The notes under the pieces are model-generated. The model was not told the DNA's origin. It made no database searches and worked only from the letters and a program-made list of their open reading frames with translations. A program made the position numbers and the translations under genes. From positions 1 to 17,667 of the forward strand of contig UQQF01000042.1 in assembly GCA_900543085.1 (NCBI GenBank): 17,667 nt of DNA, read 5' to 3'. Shown here piece by piece: positions 7,356-13,799 of this stretch (position 1 is its first letter; every line of letters starts with the position of its first letter). The DNA is from an uncultured Eubacteriales bacterium. GTDB lineage: Bacteria > Bacillota > Clostridia > Oscillospirales > Oscillospiraceae.

Positions 7356-7380
7356 CTTTGGCCGGGAAATCGTATATTAT
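7352..7380 (+). promoter_or_regulatory. Promoter of tRNA-Ser
   Basis: TTGACT (7352-7357) and TATTAT (7375-7380) are 17 bases apart, a near-consensus sigma-A promoter about 40 bases before the tRNA. The -35 box overlaps the TGA stop of the preceding gene. Confidence 0.85.
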
Positions 7381-7421
7381 ATACGGGCGCTAACTGAATA
7401 GCTTTAGTTCGAGCAGCCCGT

Positions 7422-7513
7422 GGAGATGTCGCGTAGTTGGTCGAGCGCGCACGATTGGAAATCGTGTAGGGGTCAAAAGCTCCTCGAGAGTTCGAATCTC
7501 TCCATCTCCGCCA
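7422..7513 (+). tRNA. tRNA-Ser (anticodon GGA)
   Basis: A class II tRNA with a long variable arm. The acceptor stem GGAGATG (7422-7428) pairs with CATCTCC (7503-7509), followed by discriminator G and an encoded CCA (7511-7513). The anticodon stem CACGA/TCGTG encloses the loop TTGGAAA, with anticodon GGA at 7457-7459, reading UCC and UCU. The variable arm is about 18 bases and the T arm shows GAGAG-TTCGAAT-CTCTC. It has its own promoter and terminator. No integrase or attachment duplication was found beside it. Confidence 0.97.
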
Positions 7514-7514
7514 A

Positions 7515-7549
7515 AAGGCCGGGACACTTTGTGTCCCGGCCTTCTTTTT
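7515..7549. terminator. Terminator after tRNA-Ser, shared with the serpin gene
   Basis: A perfect 13-bp stem (7515-7527 with 7531-7543) has a TTT loop and is followed by CTTTTTC on the plus strand. It begins one base after the tRNA CCA. The same hairpin lies 21 bases past the serpin stop on the minus strand, so it probably serves both convergent units. Confidence 0.9.
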
Positions 7550-7564
7550 CATTCTGCGCCGCTC

Positions 7565-9019
7565 TCACGCGGGGTCGTTCACCACGCCGGTGAAAAGCGG
7601 CAGGCTGTCGCCGGTGGTGATGGCGTAGATGAACGGCCGGTCGAGGGTGAAGTCTATCTCCTCCTCCGGCGGCATACCGGCGCCGGCGTTCGCTATCACC
7701 GTGTACGCCGCGGCGGTGACGCCCTCCTCGTCTATGGCCACGCGCGCGCCGTGCACGGCCTGGGAGACGAAGACGCCGTCCATGTCCGTCATGGGCGTGA
7801 AGTCGCCGGCCACAGGGTCAAAGACGTCCGTCACGCCCAGCGCCTTCAGAGCGCCCGTGAGGTCAAACTGGCTGGCCACGTCGAACTTGGGCACGGAGAA
7901 GTTTATCCTCGGGCGGTACACATCCTCCCAGCCCTCGCTGTCGAGCAGCAGCGACATATATTCGCCGCTCGCGAGCACCTCGTCCACGCTGACGCCCTCG
8001 TCGGGGAGTATGAACCACATGAAGCCGTCGTTGTGCAGCGCGCGGCTCACCGCGCCGAAGTTCTCGCCGCGATAGTACGTGCCCACGCCGCTCTGGTGCA
8101 TGAACTCCGCGGTCACGTCGCCGTCCGGCGTGTGGAACGTCTCGCGGGTATTCGCGCTCTCGCTGAATTCGTCCACCCACTTTGCGCGGAAATAGACCGT
8201 CGTGGCGAGGGCGAGCACGGTCTCCGCGCTCAGCTCTATGTCCCCGATCTGGTCGCTCAGCAGGCCGCCGGTCTGCTCGTTCAGCCAGCTTTGCAGCGCG
8301 CGGTTGAGCTCCGCGCTGCCCATCTCGCCGCTATAGCTCGCGGCGTAGTAGTTCTCTGCCAGGGTGTCCAGCGTGTCCCGGTCAAAGCTCACGTACTCGT
8401 TCAGCCAGACGGAGGCGGCGAGGATGCTGGACGTCACGCCGTCGTCGATGTAGCTGGCGTTCCAGATGTCGTTCGCCTGCCGCCGGAGCGATTCAATGCT
8501 GTCCGCCCCCAGCAGGGCGAGTATCTGTTCGCGGCTCTCCCCGCCGGTCAGCTCGGCGAGCATGGCCAGCGCCATGTAGACGTTCAGCGGCGAGCAGGCC
8601 GCGTTCCCGCTCCCCGCGCCGGAGAGGAGCTGCCCCGTGATAGCCGTGAAGTAGTCCTCCAGCTCCCCGGCATAGCCGGAGGCGTCCGGCTTCGCGCGCA
8701 TGTCCTCCCACCAGGCCTCGTAGTCCTCGCTGTAGGCGTCCGAGTCGAACTCGCCGTCCTCGGAGAAATAGTTCTCCTCCCTCGGATACGCGGCCGTGTC
8801 CGGGTACACCGGCTCGCTTATGGCGTAGGCGCTCGTCCCCCGGCCGCCGGGCAGGGCGAAGTAGCCCGCCGCCATCGCAACGGCGAGCAGCGCCGCGATG
8901 GCGCCGAACCAGAACCGCCGCCGGGCGCGCCCGGGTTTGAGGCTGCGCTCCTCCGCGTCCTCGATCTGGTCGTCGCGGATGTCGCCGATGGCCTCGAAAA
9001 GCTTCTCGCTGTCTTTCAT
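7565..9019 (-). CDS. Membrane-anchored serpin with anti-sigma-like N-terminus
   Basis: 484 residues. Residues 1-35 (KLFEAIGDIRDDQIEDAEE and a basic patch) resemble the cytoplasmic start of clostridial membrane proteins encoded after ECF sigma factors. One membrane segment (about 36-57) follows, then an acidic Tyr/Asp/Glu-rich linker (about 68-118) and a complete serpin domain (about 119-482), placed outside the cell. Serpin landmarks are visible: NAACSPLNVYMALAML, AKWVDEF preceded by ATTVYF, MHQSG, INFSVPKFD and DRPFIYAI near the end. The reactive-loop hinge EEGVTAAAYTVIA (431-443) has the small residues expected of an inhibitory, inserting loop; P1 is probably in the Ala-Gly-Ala-Gly stretch (445-448). 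The start ATG has AAGGAG 7 bases upstream and overlaps the sigma gene stop by 4 bp. The serpin call is firm; the anti-sigma role is inference. Confidence 0.9.
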   Translation of the reverse strand: MKDSEKLFEAIGDIRDDQIEDAEERSLKPGRARRRFWFGAIAALLAVAMAAGYFALPGGRGTSAYAISEPVYPDTAAYPREENYFSEDGEFDSDAYSEDYEAWWEDMRAKPDASGYAGELEDYFTAITGQLLSGAGSGNAACSPLNVYMALAMLAELTGGESREQILALLGADSIESLRRQANDIWNASYIDDGVTSSILAASVWLNEYVSFDRDTLDTLAENYYAASYSGEMGSAELNRALQSWLNEQTGGLLSDQIGDIELSAETVLALATTVYFRAKWVDEFSESANTRETFHTPDGDVTAEFMHQSGVGTYYRGENFGAVSRALHNDGFMWFILPDEGVSVDEVLASGEYMSLLLDSEGWEDVYRPRINFSVPKFDVASQFDLTGALKALGVTDVFDPVAGDFTPMTDMDGVFVSQAVHGARVAIDEEGVTAAAYTVIANAGAGMPPEEEIDFTLDRPFIYAITTGDSLPLFTGVVNDPA

Positions 9020-9570
9020 ATTGTCGCTCCTTCCGCTTCAAGATAGGCTTTCAGCCGCCGCCGGAGGCGGAGCATACGCTGCGTGAGCTGCTTGGCCGTG
9101 CAGCCGCACTCGCGCGCCAGCTCGGCCACGCCCTCGCCGTGCCAGTAGCGGCGGACGAACAGGGCACGCTCACTCGCCGTCAGGGTGTCGAGCCACGCGC
9201 TGATAAGCTCTGAGAGGCGGCGGCGCTCGACAAGCTCGTCCAGGCTCACGCGCTCGGGCACGCAGTCGTCCAGCTCGCTGAGCAGCACCTCGGCTCCGCC
9301 GCGCTTTTGCGCGTGCTCGCGCCGGTAGCGGCTGACGGAGATGTTCCGCGTCAGCCTGCCCAGGTAGGTCTTCAGCGAGCGCGGCCGCTCCGGCGGGATG
9401 GCCGTCCACGCCGCGTGCAGCGCGTCGTTCACGCACTCGTCCGCGTCCTCGCCCACGCCCAGCAGGTTCATGGCGATGCGCCGGCAGTACGCGCCGTACT
9501 TGCGCTGCGTCTCCGAGACGGCCGCCTCGTCGCGCCGGTTATAAAGCTCTATTATCGCCTCGTCGTCCAA
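9016..9570 (-). CDS. ECF-type RNA polymerase sigma factor
   Basis: A 184-residue sigma-70 family factor of the extracytoplasmic-function type. Region 2 runs from about 10 to 90 (YGAYCRRIAMNLL, DADECVNDALHAAW, SLKTYLGRLTRNISVSRYRR); region 4 from about 122 to 178 (LDTLTASERALFVRRYWHGEGVAELARECGCTAKQLTQRMLRLRRRLK). No extra C-terminal domain is present. A GTG opens the frame at 9579, but the AGGGGGTGA ribosome binding site overlaps it and lies 8 bases before the TTG at 9570; the family's usual beginning (DDEAIIELY) also favours TTG. It overlaps the serpin gene by 4 bp (ATGA), so the two are coupled and likely form a regulator/partner pair. The regulon is unknown. Confidence 0.92.
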   Translation of the reverse strand: MDDEAIIELYNRRDEAAVSETQRKYGAYCRRIAMNLLGVGEDADECVNDALHAAWTAIPPERPRSLKTYLGRLTRNISVSRYRREHAQKRGGAEVLLSELDDCVPERVSLDELVERRRLSELISAWLDTLTASERALFVRRYWHGEGVAELARECGCTAKQLTQRMLRLRRRLKAYLEAEGATI

Positions 9571-9588
9571 CGCCCTCACCCCCTCGCT

Positions 9589-9620
9589 TTATAAGTCGCA
9601 GTTTGAAGCGAAATGTTGCC
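9589..9620 (-). promoter_or_regulatory. Candidate promoter of the sigma-serpin operon, possibly autoregulated
   Basis: On the minus strand GGCAACATTT (9611-9620) precedes TTATAA (9589-9594), with 17 bases between AACATT and the -10. An AAC-containing -35 element is typical of ECF promoters, so autoregulation is possible. The transcript would have almost no leader and start within the ribosome binding site, which lowers confidence. Confidence 0.3.
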
Positions 9621-9642
9621 CTCCGGGCGCAAAGGTTTTAAA

Positions 9643-9676
9643 AAAGCCCCGTCCTCGGCTGCGAGGGCGGGGCTTT
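9643..9676 (-). terminator. Terminator of the thiI operon
   Basis: AAAGCCCCG (9643-9651) pairs with CGGGGCTTT (9668-9676), and an inner CCTCG/CGAGG stem closes a 4-base loop. On the minus strand the stem runs into a T tract (TTTTTTAAAA). It begins 14 bases after the stop of the last operon gene. Confidence 0.9.
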
Positions 9677-9689
9677 GCGGTATTCGGTT

Positions 9690-11525
9690 TCAGCTCACCA
9701 CGTTGGCGGCGAGCCACACTCCGCCGTTCATGACGAAGACTATGGTGTAGGCGGCGCTGCTCTCGACCTCGTCGGCGTCGGTGTACTGCACGTCCACCGT
9801 GCACACGTAGCAGGTGGCGCCGATGCTCACGAAGCTGCTGCCGCGCACGCGCACCCTGCCGGCGGTGAGGCCGTTGGCCTCGTAGTCGCCGTTCAGCTCG
9901 CTCAGAGCGGTGTCAAGCGCGCTGCCGTCCAGGACGAGCGCCTGGAGCGCGGTGTAGTCCTCCGCCGTGCCGGACTCGCCGGTGAGGTATTCGACATAGG
10001 CGTTGGCGAAGGTGGAGACCTCGCCGGAGTGGGCGTCCTGCAGCGTCTGGTCGCCGCCGGTGAAGAACACTATCTCGGTGCCGTCGGCCGCGAAGTCGTC
10101 GAGCGTGTCGCCGTCCGAGGTGGTGACCGTGACCTCGGGCGCGATGTGCAGGCCGTTCACTTCCCAGACCTGCAGCTCGGGCAGGGTGCCGTAGTTCTCA
10201 AAGCCCTCCAGCAGGGAGGGGACGGCGGTCTCGCCGGTGTTGTAGCTGTCGTCCAGCTCCACGCCGTTGACCGTGACCGTGCTGCCCTCGGGGACGAGGA
10301 TGCGGTAGTCGAGCGTGCCCTCGCCGAGCGCGAACACCGCGGCGTTGTCCGTGACCTCGCCTCCGGCGGTGAGCGCGTTGCCCTCGGCGTCCGCGGCGTA
10401 GACCTCCGCGGGGGCGTAGAGGCCGCCGACGCGGTACACGGTGTACAGCTCGCCGGCGCGTCCGGCCTCAAGCTCGGAGAGCCCCTCCACCGTGACGGCG
10501 TTGTCGGACGGGCTGACCGCCTCCTCGCCGCCGTCCTCGGACTCGGACGGCTCCGTGGCCGTCGTGTCGTCAGAGCTGACGGCTTCCGGCGCGGAGATGA
10601 TCTCGGCGTCGGCGTCTATGTACTCGTCCGCGAGCTGCACGCCGTTGACGCTCACCACGGCGTCCTTGGGGACGGTTATCGTTATCTCGTGCGTCTCGGG
10701 GGAGGTGAAGCTGGCCAGCAGCTCCACGCGGGTGACCTCGAGGTAAGTAAAGCCGAAGCCCGCGTCGCCGTTTTCGGCGACTTCGCCCAGCGTGACGCGG
10801 CAGATGTCCGTGCCGCCGGCGGAGACCATGTAGACCATGTTGTCCGCGCTGTAGCCGTCGTCCTCGCGCCAGACCAGGTCGTTGTCGCGGATGACGGACA
10901 TGCACAGCTCGTCCATCAGCTCGTCGCGGCTCTCAAAGGGCGTCTCGCCGACGTTGAAGGCGCCTTCGACGGCGTCCGCCCAGTACTCCTCGTTGGCCAG
11001 CTGGGCGAATTCGGCCATGACGCTCTCCGGCCGCGTCGCCTCGTAAGCGCCGACGTAGAACCACAGCACGACGCAGGCGGCGATGAGCACCAGCGCCAGC
11101 ACCGCGGTGTAGATGCCGAAGGCCAGGCCGAAGCGGCTCTTTTTCCGCTCGGGCTTTTCGTCCTCGGGGTGTACGACGCGGATGCGCTCGCGCTGGGGCG
11201 GAAGCTCCCGTTCCGGGTGGGTCTCGGCGCGAGAGCGGCGAGGCTCGTCCTCTCTCCCGGCGCCGCCGGCACGCTGCGCGGTGGGGCGCTGCTGGCGCAG
11301 CTGCTGCGCGCGCGGCTCGACCGCTCTCCGCCCGGCGGCGGAGGGCGCGGCGGCTTGAACCGGCTCGCGCGCTGCGGGAGCCTCGCGGCGCGGCTGGGTG
11401 CGCGCGCTGCGCTCCGGCTCCGGCGAGGCCTCGCCTATGTCGCGGCGCACGCTCTCGAGCAGCTTGTCCAGCTCCTCGTCGTCGGAGAGGCCGTGGAAAT
11501 CAAACACGTTCTTCTCGTCGCTCAT
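9690..11525 (-). CDS. Large one-TM protein with duplicated extracytoplasmic module, function unknown
   Basis: 611 residues. The N-terminal ~130 are cytoplasmic, starting acidic (DDEELDKLLESVRRDI) and then disordered and rich in Arg, Pro, Ala and Gln, with a basic stop before one membrane segment (about 134-158). The rest is acidic and outside the cell. Two related stretches, ITVPKDAVVSVNGVQLADEY (about 283-302) and LVPEGSTVTVNGVELDDSYN (about 410-429), reveal an internal duplication of a small beta module like those in TcaA- or PEGA-type surface proteins. The last ~110 residues (STFANAYVEYLTG to WLAANVV) look like an NTF2-like or DUF4878-type alpha/beta domain. The start ATG has AGGAGG 7 bases upstream and overlaps the preceding gene by 4 bp. 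Envelope role is inference. Confidence 0.8.
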   Translation of the reverse strand: MSDEKNVFDFHGLSDDEELDKLLESVRRDIGEASPEPERSARTQPRREAPAAREPVQAAAPSAAGRRAVEPRAQQLRQQRPTAQRAGGAGREDEPRRSRAETHPERELPPQRERIRVVHPEDEKPERKKSRFGLAFGIYTAVLALVLIAACVVLWFYVGAYEATRPESVMAEFAQLANEEYWADAVEGAFNVGETPFESRDELMDELCMSVIRDNDLVWREDDGYSADNMVYMVSAGGTDICRVTLGEVAENGDAGFGFTYLEVTRVELLASFTSPETHEITITVPKDAVVSVNGVQLADEYIDADAEIISAPEAVSSDDTTATEPSESEDGGEEAVSPSDNAVTVEGLSELEAGRAGELYTVYRVGGLYAPAEVYAADAEGNALTAGGEVTDNAAVFALGEGTLDYRILVPEGSTVTVNGVELDDSYNTGETAVPSLLEGFENYGTLPELQVWEVNGLHIAPEVTVTTSDGDTLDDFAADGTEIVFFTGGDQTLQDAHSGEVSTFANAYVEYLTGESGTAEDYTALQALVLDGSALDTALSELNGDYEANGLTAGRVRVRGSSFVSIGATCYVCTVDVQYTDADEVESSAAYTIVFVMNGGVWLAANVVS

Positions 11526-11926
11526 GCCGCAGCCTCCTCTCCGTTATCCGTCGCCGAAGGGCTCTCCTCCGGCGCTGCGCTGCTCTCCGGCTGCCCGCTC
11601 GCCTCCGGGCTCGGCTCGGCCGAGGCCTCGGGGGCGGTGTCGGAGATTATTATAAGCGGCGTGTCGGTCGTCTCGGCGCCGCCGTCCGGCGTGTTGGCCG
11701 GGTTCAAGATGGCGTCCTCCTCGTCGTCCGAGAGGAAAAGCCCGGCGACCGCGCCGAGGCTGTGCTCGTCCGCCCATTCTATCACGTTTGCGCGCGCGCT
11801 TTCACTCGGCCCCTTCGTGGCGATGTACAACGCCGCGAGGCAGGCGATGACGAGCAAAAGCAGCGTTACGCCGACAAAGGCCAGTATGTGCAGCGCCGTC
11901 TTGCCGCCGCGGCTCTTGTCTTCCAT
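11522..11926 (-). CDS. Small single-pass membrane protein with acidic Pro/Ser/Glu-rich tail
   Basis: 134 residues, not recognised as a named family. After a short basic start (MEDKSRGGK) comes one membrane segment (about 12-36), a conserved-looking stretch (SESARANVIEWADEHSLGAVAGLFLSDDEED cut here at about 41-71), and a low-complexity tail (about 98-134) rich in Ala, Pro, Ser and Glu of the kind that spans cell wall. The frame is open far upstream to 12502, but that part is out of frame with the overlapping phosphatase and rich in Arg; the ATG at 11924-11926, with a GGAAGGGG stretch upstream, is the real start. It lies 29 bases after the phosphatase gene and overlaps the next by 4 bp (ATGA). 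Likely works with the 611-residue neighbour. Confidence 0.75.
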   Translation of the reverse strand: MEDKSRGGKTALHILAFVGVTLLLLVIACLAALYIATKGPSESARANVIEWADEHSLGAVAGLFLSDDEEDAILNPANTPDGGAETTDTPLIIISDTAPEASAEPSPEASGQPESSAAPEESPSATDNGEEAAA

Positions 11927-11955
11927 TGCTATGTACCCCTTCCTGCGTCGCGCTT

Positions 11956-12537
11956 TTATTTGTTGAAATACTTCAGCCTGGCCACGCCGTGGTCGATCTC
12001 CACGCAAGACCAGGTGCCCTGCTCGAACCAGAGTCGGTTCACCGCCGTGTCCGGCATGTCCATGAGTATGCTCATCGCCGTGGACAGCGGCCCGTTGTGG
12101 GCGACGAGGAGCACGTCCCCGCCGCGCTCGATCTCGCGCTCGAGCACATCCTGCACCCGCGCTTTGAGATGCCCGTAGCTCTCGCCGCCGGGAGGGACGA
12201 CCTTTGTCCAGTCGTACAGCATGGCGTTGAGCAGCTCGGGCTGGCGCTGCATCATCTCGTCGAAGGGCTGGTTCTCCCACTCGCCCATGTCCTGCTCCAT
12301 CAGGCCGTCGTCCAGCTCTATCGGCGTCTCCCGCTCCCACAGGGCGAGGCGCGCCGTCTCGCTGGCGCGTATCAGCGGGCTGGACACGCAGCGGTCTATG
12401 TGCTCCGCGCGCAGCTTCTCGCCCACCGCGCGGGCCTGCCGGCATCCCAGCTCGGTCAGGGCGCAGTCGGTGCGGCCGTAGAGCATGCGCTGGACGTTGC
12501 ACACGCTCTCGCCGTGTCTCACAAGGTATATTCTCAT
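11956..12537 (-). CDS. Histidine phosphatase family protein (phosphoglycerate-mutase-like)
   Basis: 193-residue cytosolic phosphatase of the histidine acid phosphatase superfamily branch 1. The catalytic His8 sits in LVRHGES; Arg7, Arg57 (SSPLIRASETA), Glu81 and His147 (LLVAHNGPLS) complete the active site. Substrate cannot be read from sequence; relatives include CobC alpha-ribazole phosphatase, PhoE-type broad phosphatases and phosphoglycerate mutase. No cobalamin genes are nearby, so CobC is not supported. Length is close to the small phosphatases rather than the ~230-250 residue mutases. The start overlaps the cinA stop by 4 bp (ATGA), with GGGTGG upstream. Confidence 0.9.
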   Translation of the reverse strand: MRIYLVRHGESVCNVQRMLYGRTDCALTELGCRQARAVGEKLRAEHIDRCVSSPLIRASETARLALWERETPIELDDGLMEQDMGEWENQPFDEMMQRQPELLNAMLYDWTKVVPPGGESYGHLKARVQDVLEREIERGGDVLLVAHNGPLSTAMSILMDMPDTAVNRLWFEQGTWSCVEIDHGVARLKYFNK

Positions 12538-13799
12538 GGGTCCACCCTTATTTCCTCTACGCTGTAGCCGTCCAGGCGGCGGCGGATCATGTCAAACGCG
12601 TTCTGGCAGGCGTACAGCCTGACCTGCGCGCGGGAGCGCGCGTTGATGTGCTTCTCGCGCACCCAGACGTTTTCCCCGTCGGCCAGCGAGATGAACACGG
12701 TGCCCACCTCGTGCACGCCGTCCCCGTCCGGGCCGGCCAGGCCGGTTATGCCTATGCCCAGGTCGCTGCCCAGGGTCTCGCGCGCACGGCGCGCCAGCTC
12801 CACCGCGACCTCGTAGCTCACCGCGCCCTTCTCGCGCAGCAGCTCCTCGCTTACGCCGAGCAGCTTGTGCTTGGCCTCGTTGGTGTACACCACCATGCCG
12901 CCCAGCAGCACGGCGCTGGCGCCGGGGATGTCGGTTATGGCCTTGGTGAACTCGCCGCCGGTGCAGCTCTCCGCCGCGGCGACGGTCACGCCGCGCTCTA
13001 TCATCAGCCTGGTCGTGTACTCGGCCAGGTTGGCGCAGTCCATGCCGTAGGCCAGCTCGCCGAACATGCCCCTGACGCGCTCCACGACGGGCGCCATCAT
13101 CTCCTCGGCCTTCTCGGCCGTGGGGGCGCTGGCGGTGACGCGCACCAGGCACTCGCCCTGCTTGGCGTAGGGAGCCAGGGTCGGGTTGGTCAGCTCGTTC
13201 ATATAGTCGCGCAGGCGGTACTCCATCTCGCTCTCGCCGATGCCGAAGAAGTGGATGTTGTGCGAGGCTATGACGCTGTCGGACAGGGCGGCGAGGATGG
13301 GTCTCACGCGGTATTGCAGCATGGGGCGGCACTCTCCCGGGGGGCCGGGGAGCATTATCACCAGCACGCCGTCCGCCGTGAAGGTGCAGCCGGGGGCGGT
13401 GCCCCAGTCGTTGCGCAGCGGCGTGGAACCCTCGGGCAGCATGACCTGCTGGAGGTTGTTCGGCGTCAGCTCGCTGTACTTGCGCTCCACCCACAGGTTG
13501 CGCAGCCACTGCTCCTCGCCCTTGTTCAGCTCCAGCTTCAGGCCGAAGGCCTCGGCCAGCGCGCTCTTGGTCAGGTCGTCGCAGGTCGGCCCCAGGCCGC
13601 CGGTGGTTATTATCATGTCCGCGCGGGACTTGGCGCGCTGCACGGCCTCGATGACGCGCCCGGGGTTGTCGCCGACCACGGTCTGCCAGTAGACGTTTAT
13701 GCCGTACTCGCTCAGCAGCAGGGCGACGTCGGCGGCGTCGGTATTTATAGTGGTGCCGAGCAGCAGCTCGGTGCCGACGGAGATGATCTCAGCCTTCAA
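12534..13799 (-). CDS. cinA: CinA: NMN deamidase / ADP-ribose pyrophosphatase family protein
   Basis: 421 residues with both CinA domains. The N-terminal molybdopterin-binding-like domain (about 1-170) shows SVGTELLLG, GGLGPTCDD (67-75) and LPGPP (150-154). The C-terminal PncC-type domain (about 258-415) carries AAESCTGG with the catalytic Ser278, and GITGLAGPDGD (350-360). The family recycles pyridine nucleotides by deamidating NMN, and the first domain hydrolyses ADP-ribose; in some bacteria the gene is competence- or damage-inducible. The start is TTG at 13797-13799, aligned with the conserved KAEIISVGTELLLG beginning, and overlaps thiI by 11 bp. No SOS-type box was seen. Confidence 0.95.
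   Translation of the reverse strand: MKAEIISVGTELLLGTTINTDAADVALLLSEYGINVYWQTVVGDNPGRVIEAVQRAKSRADMIITTGGLGPTCDDLTKSALAEAFGLKLELNKGEEQWLRNLWVERKYSELTPNNLQQVMLPEGSTPLRNDWGTAPGCTFTADGVLVIMLPGPPGECRPMLQYRVRPILAALSDSVIASHNIHFFGIGESEMEYRLRDYMNELTNPTLAPYAKQGECLVRVTASAPTAEKAEEMMAPVVERVRGMFGELAYGMDCANLAEYTTRLMIERGVTVAAAESCTGGEFTKAITDIPGASAVLLGGMVVYTNEAKHKLLGVSEELLREKGAVSYEVAVELARRARETLGSDLGIGITGLAGPDGDGVHEVGTVFISLADGENVWVREKHINARSRAQVRLYACQNAFDMIRRRLDGYSVEEIRVDP

Noticed and set aside
7422..7513. tRNA-Ser as an integration site for a mobile element
   Set aside because: There is no integrase, no duplicated tRNA 3' end and no foreign gene cluster beside it in the window.
9675..11966. A 763-codon open frame on the plus strand opposite the 611-residue gene
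   Set aside because: It is the antisense of a GC-rich coding region, with Ala/Gly/Val/Arg-biased composition and no domain or ribosome binding site. The minus-strand gene has clear topology, repeats and operon overlaps.
11927..12502. N-terminal extension of the small membrane protein, doubling its length
   Set aside because: The extension lies inside the phosphatase gene in another frame and is an Arg/Gly/Ala-rich shadow; the ATG at 11926 gives a sensible membrane protein.
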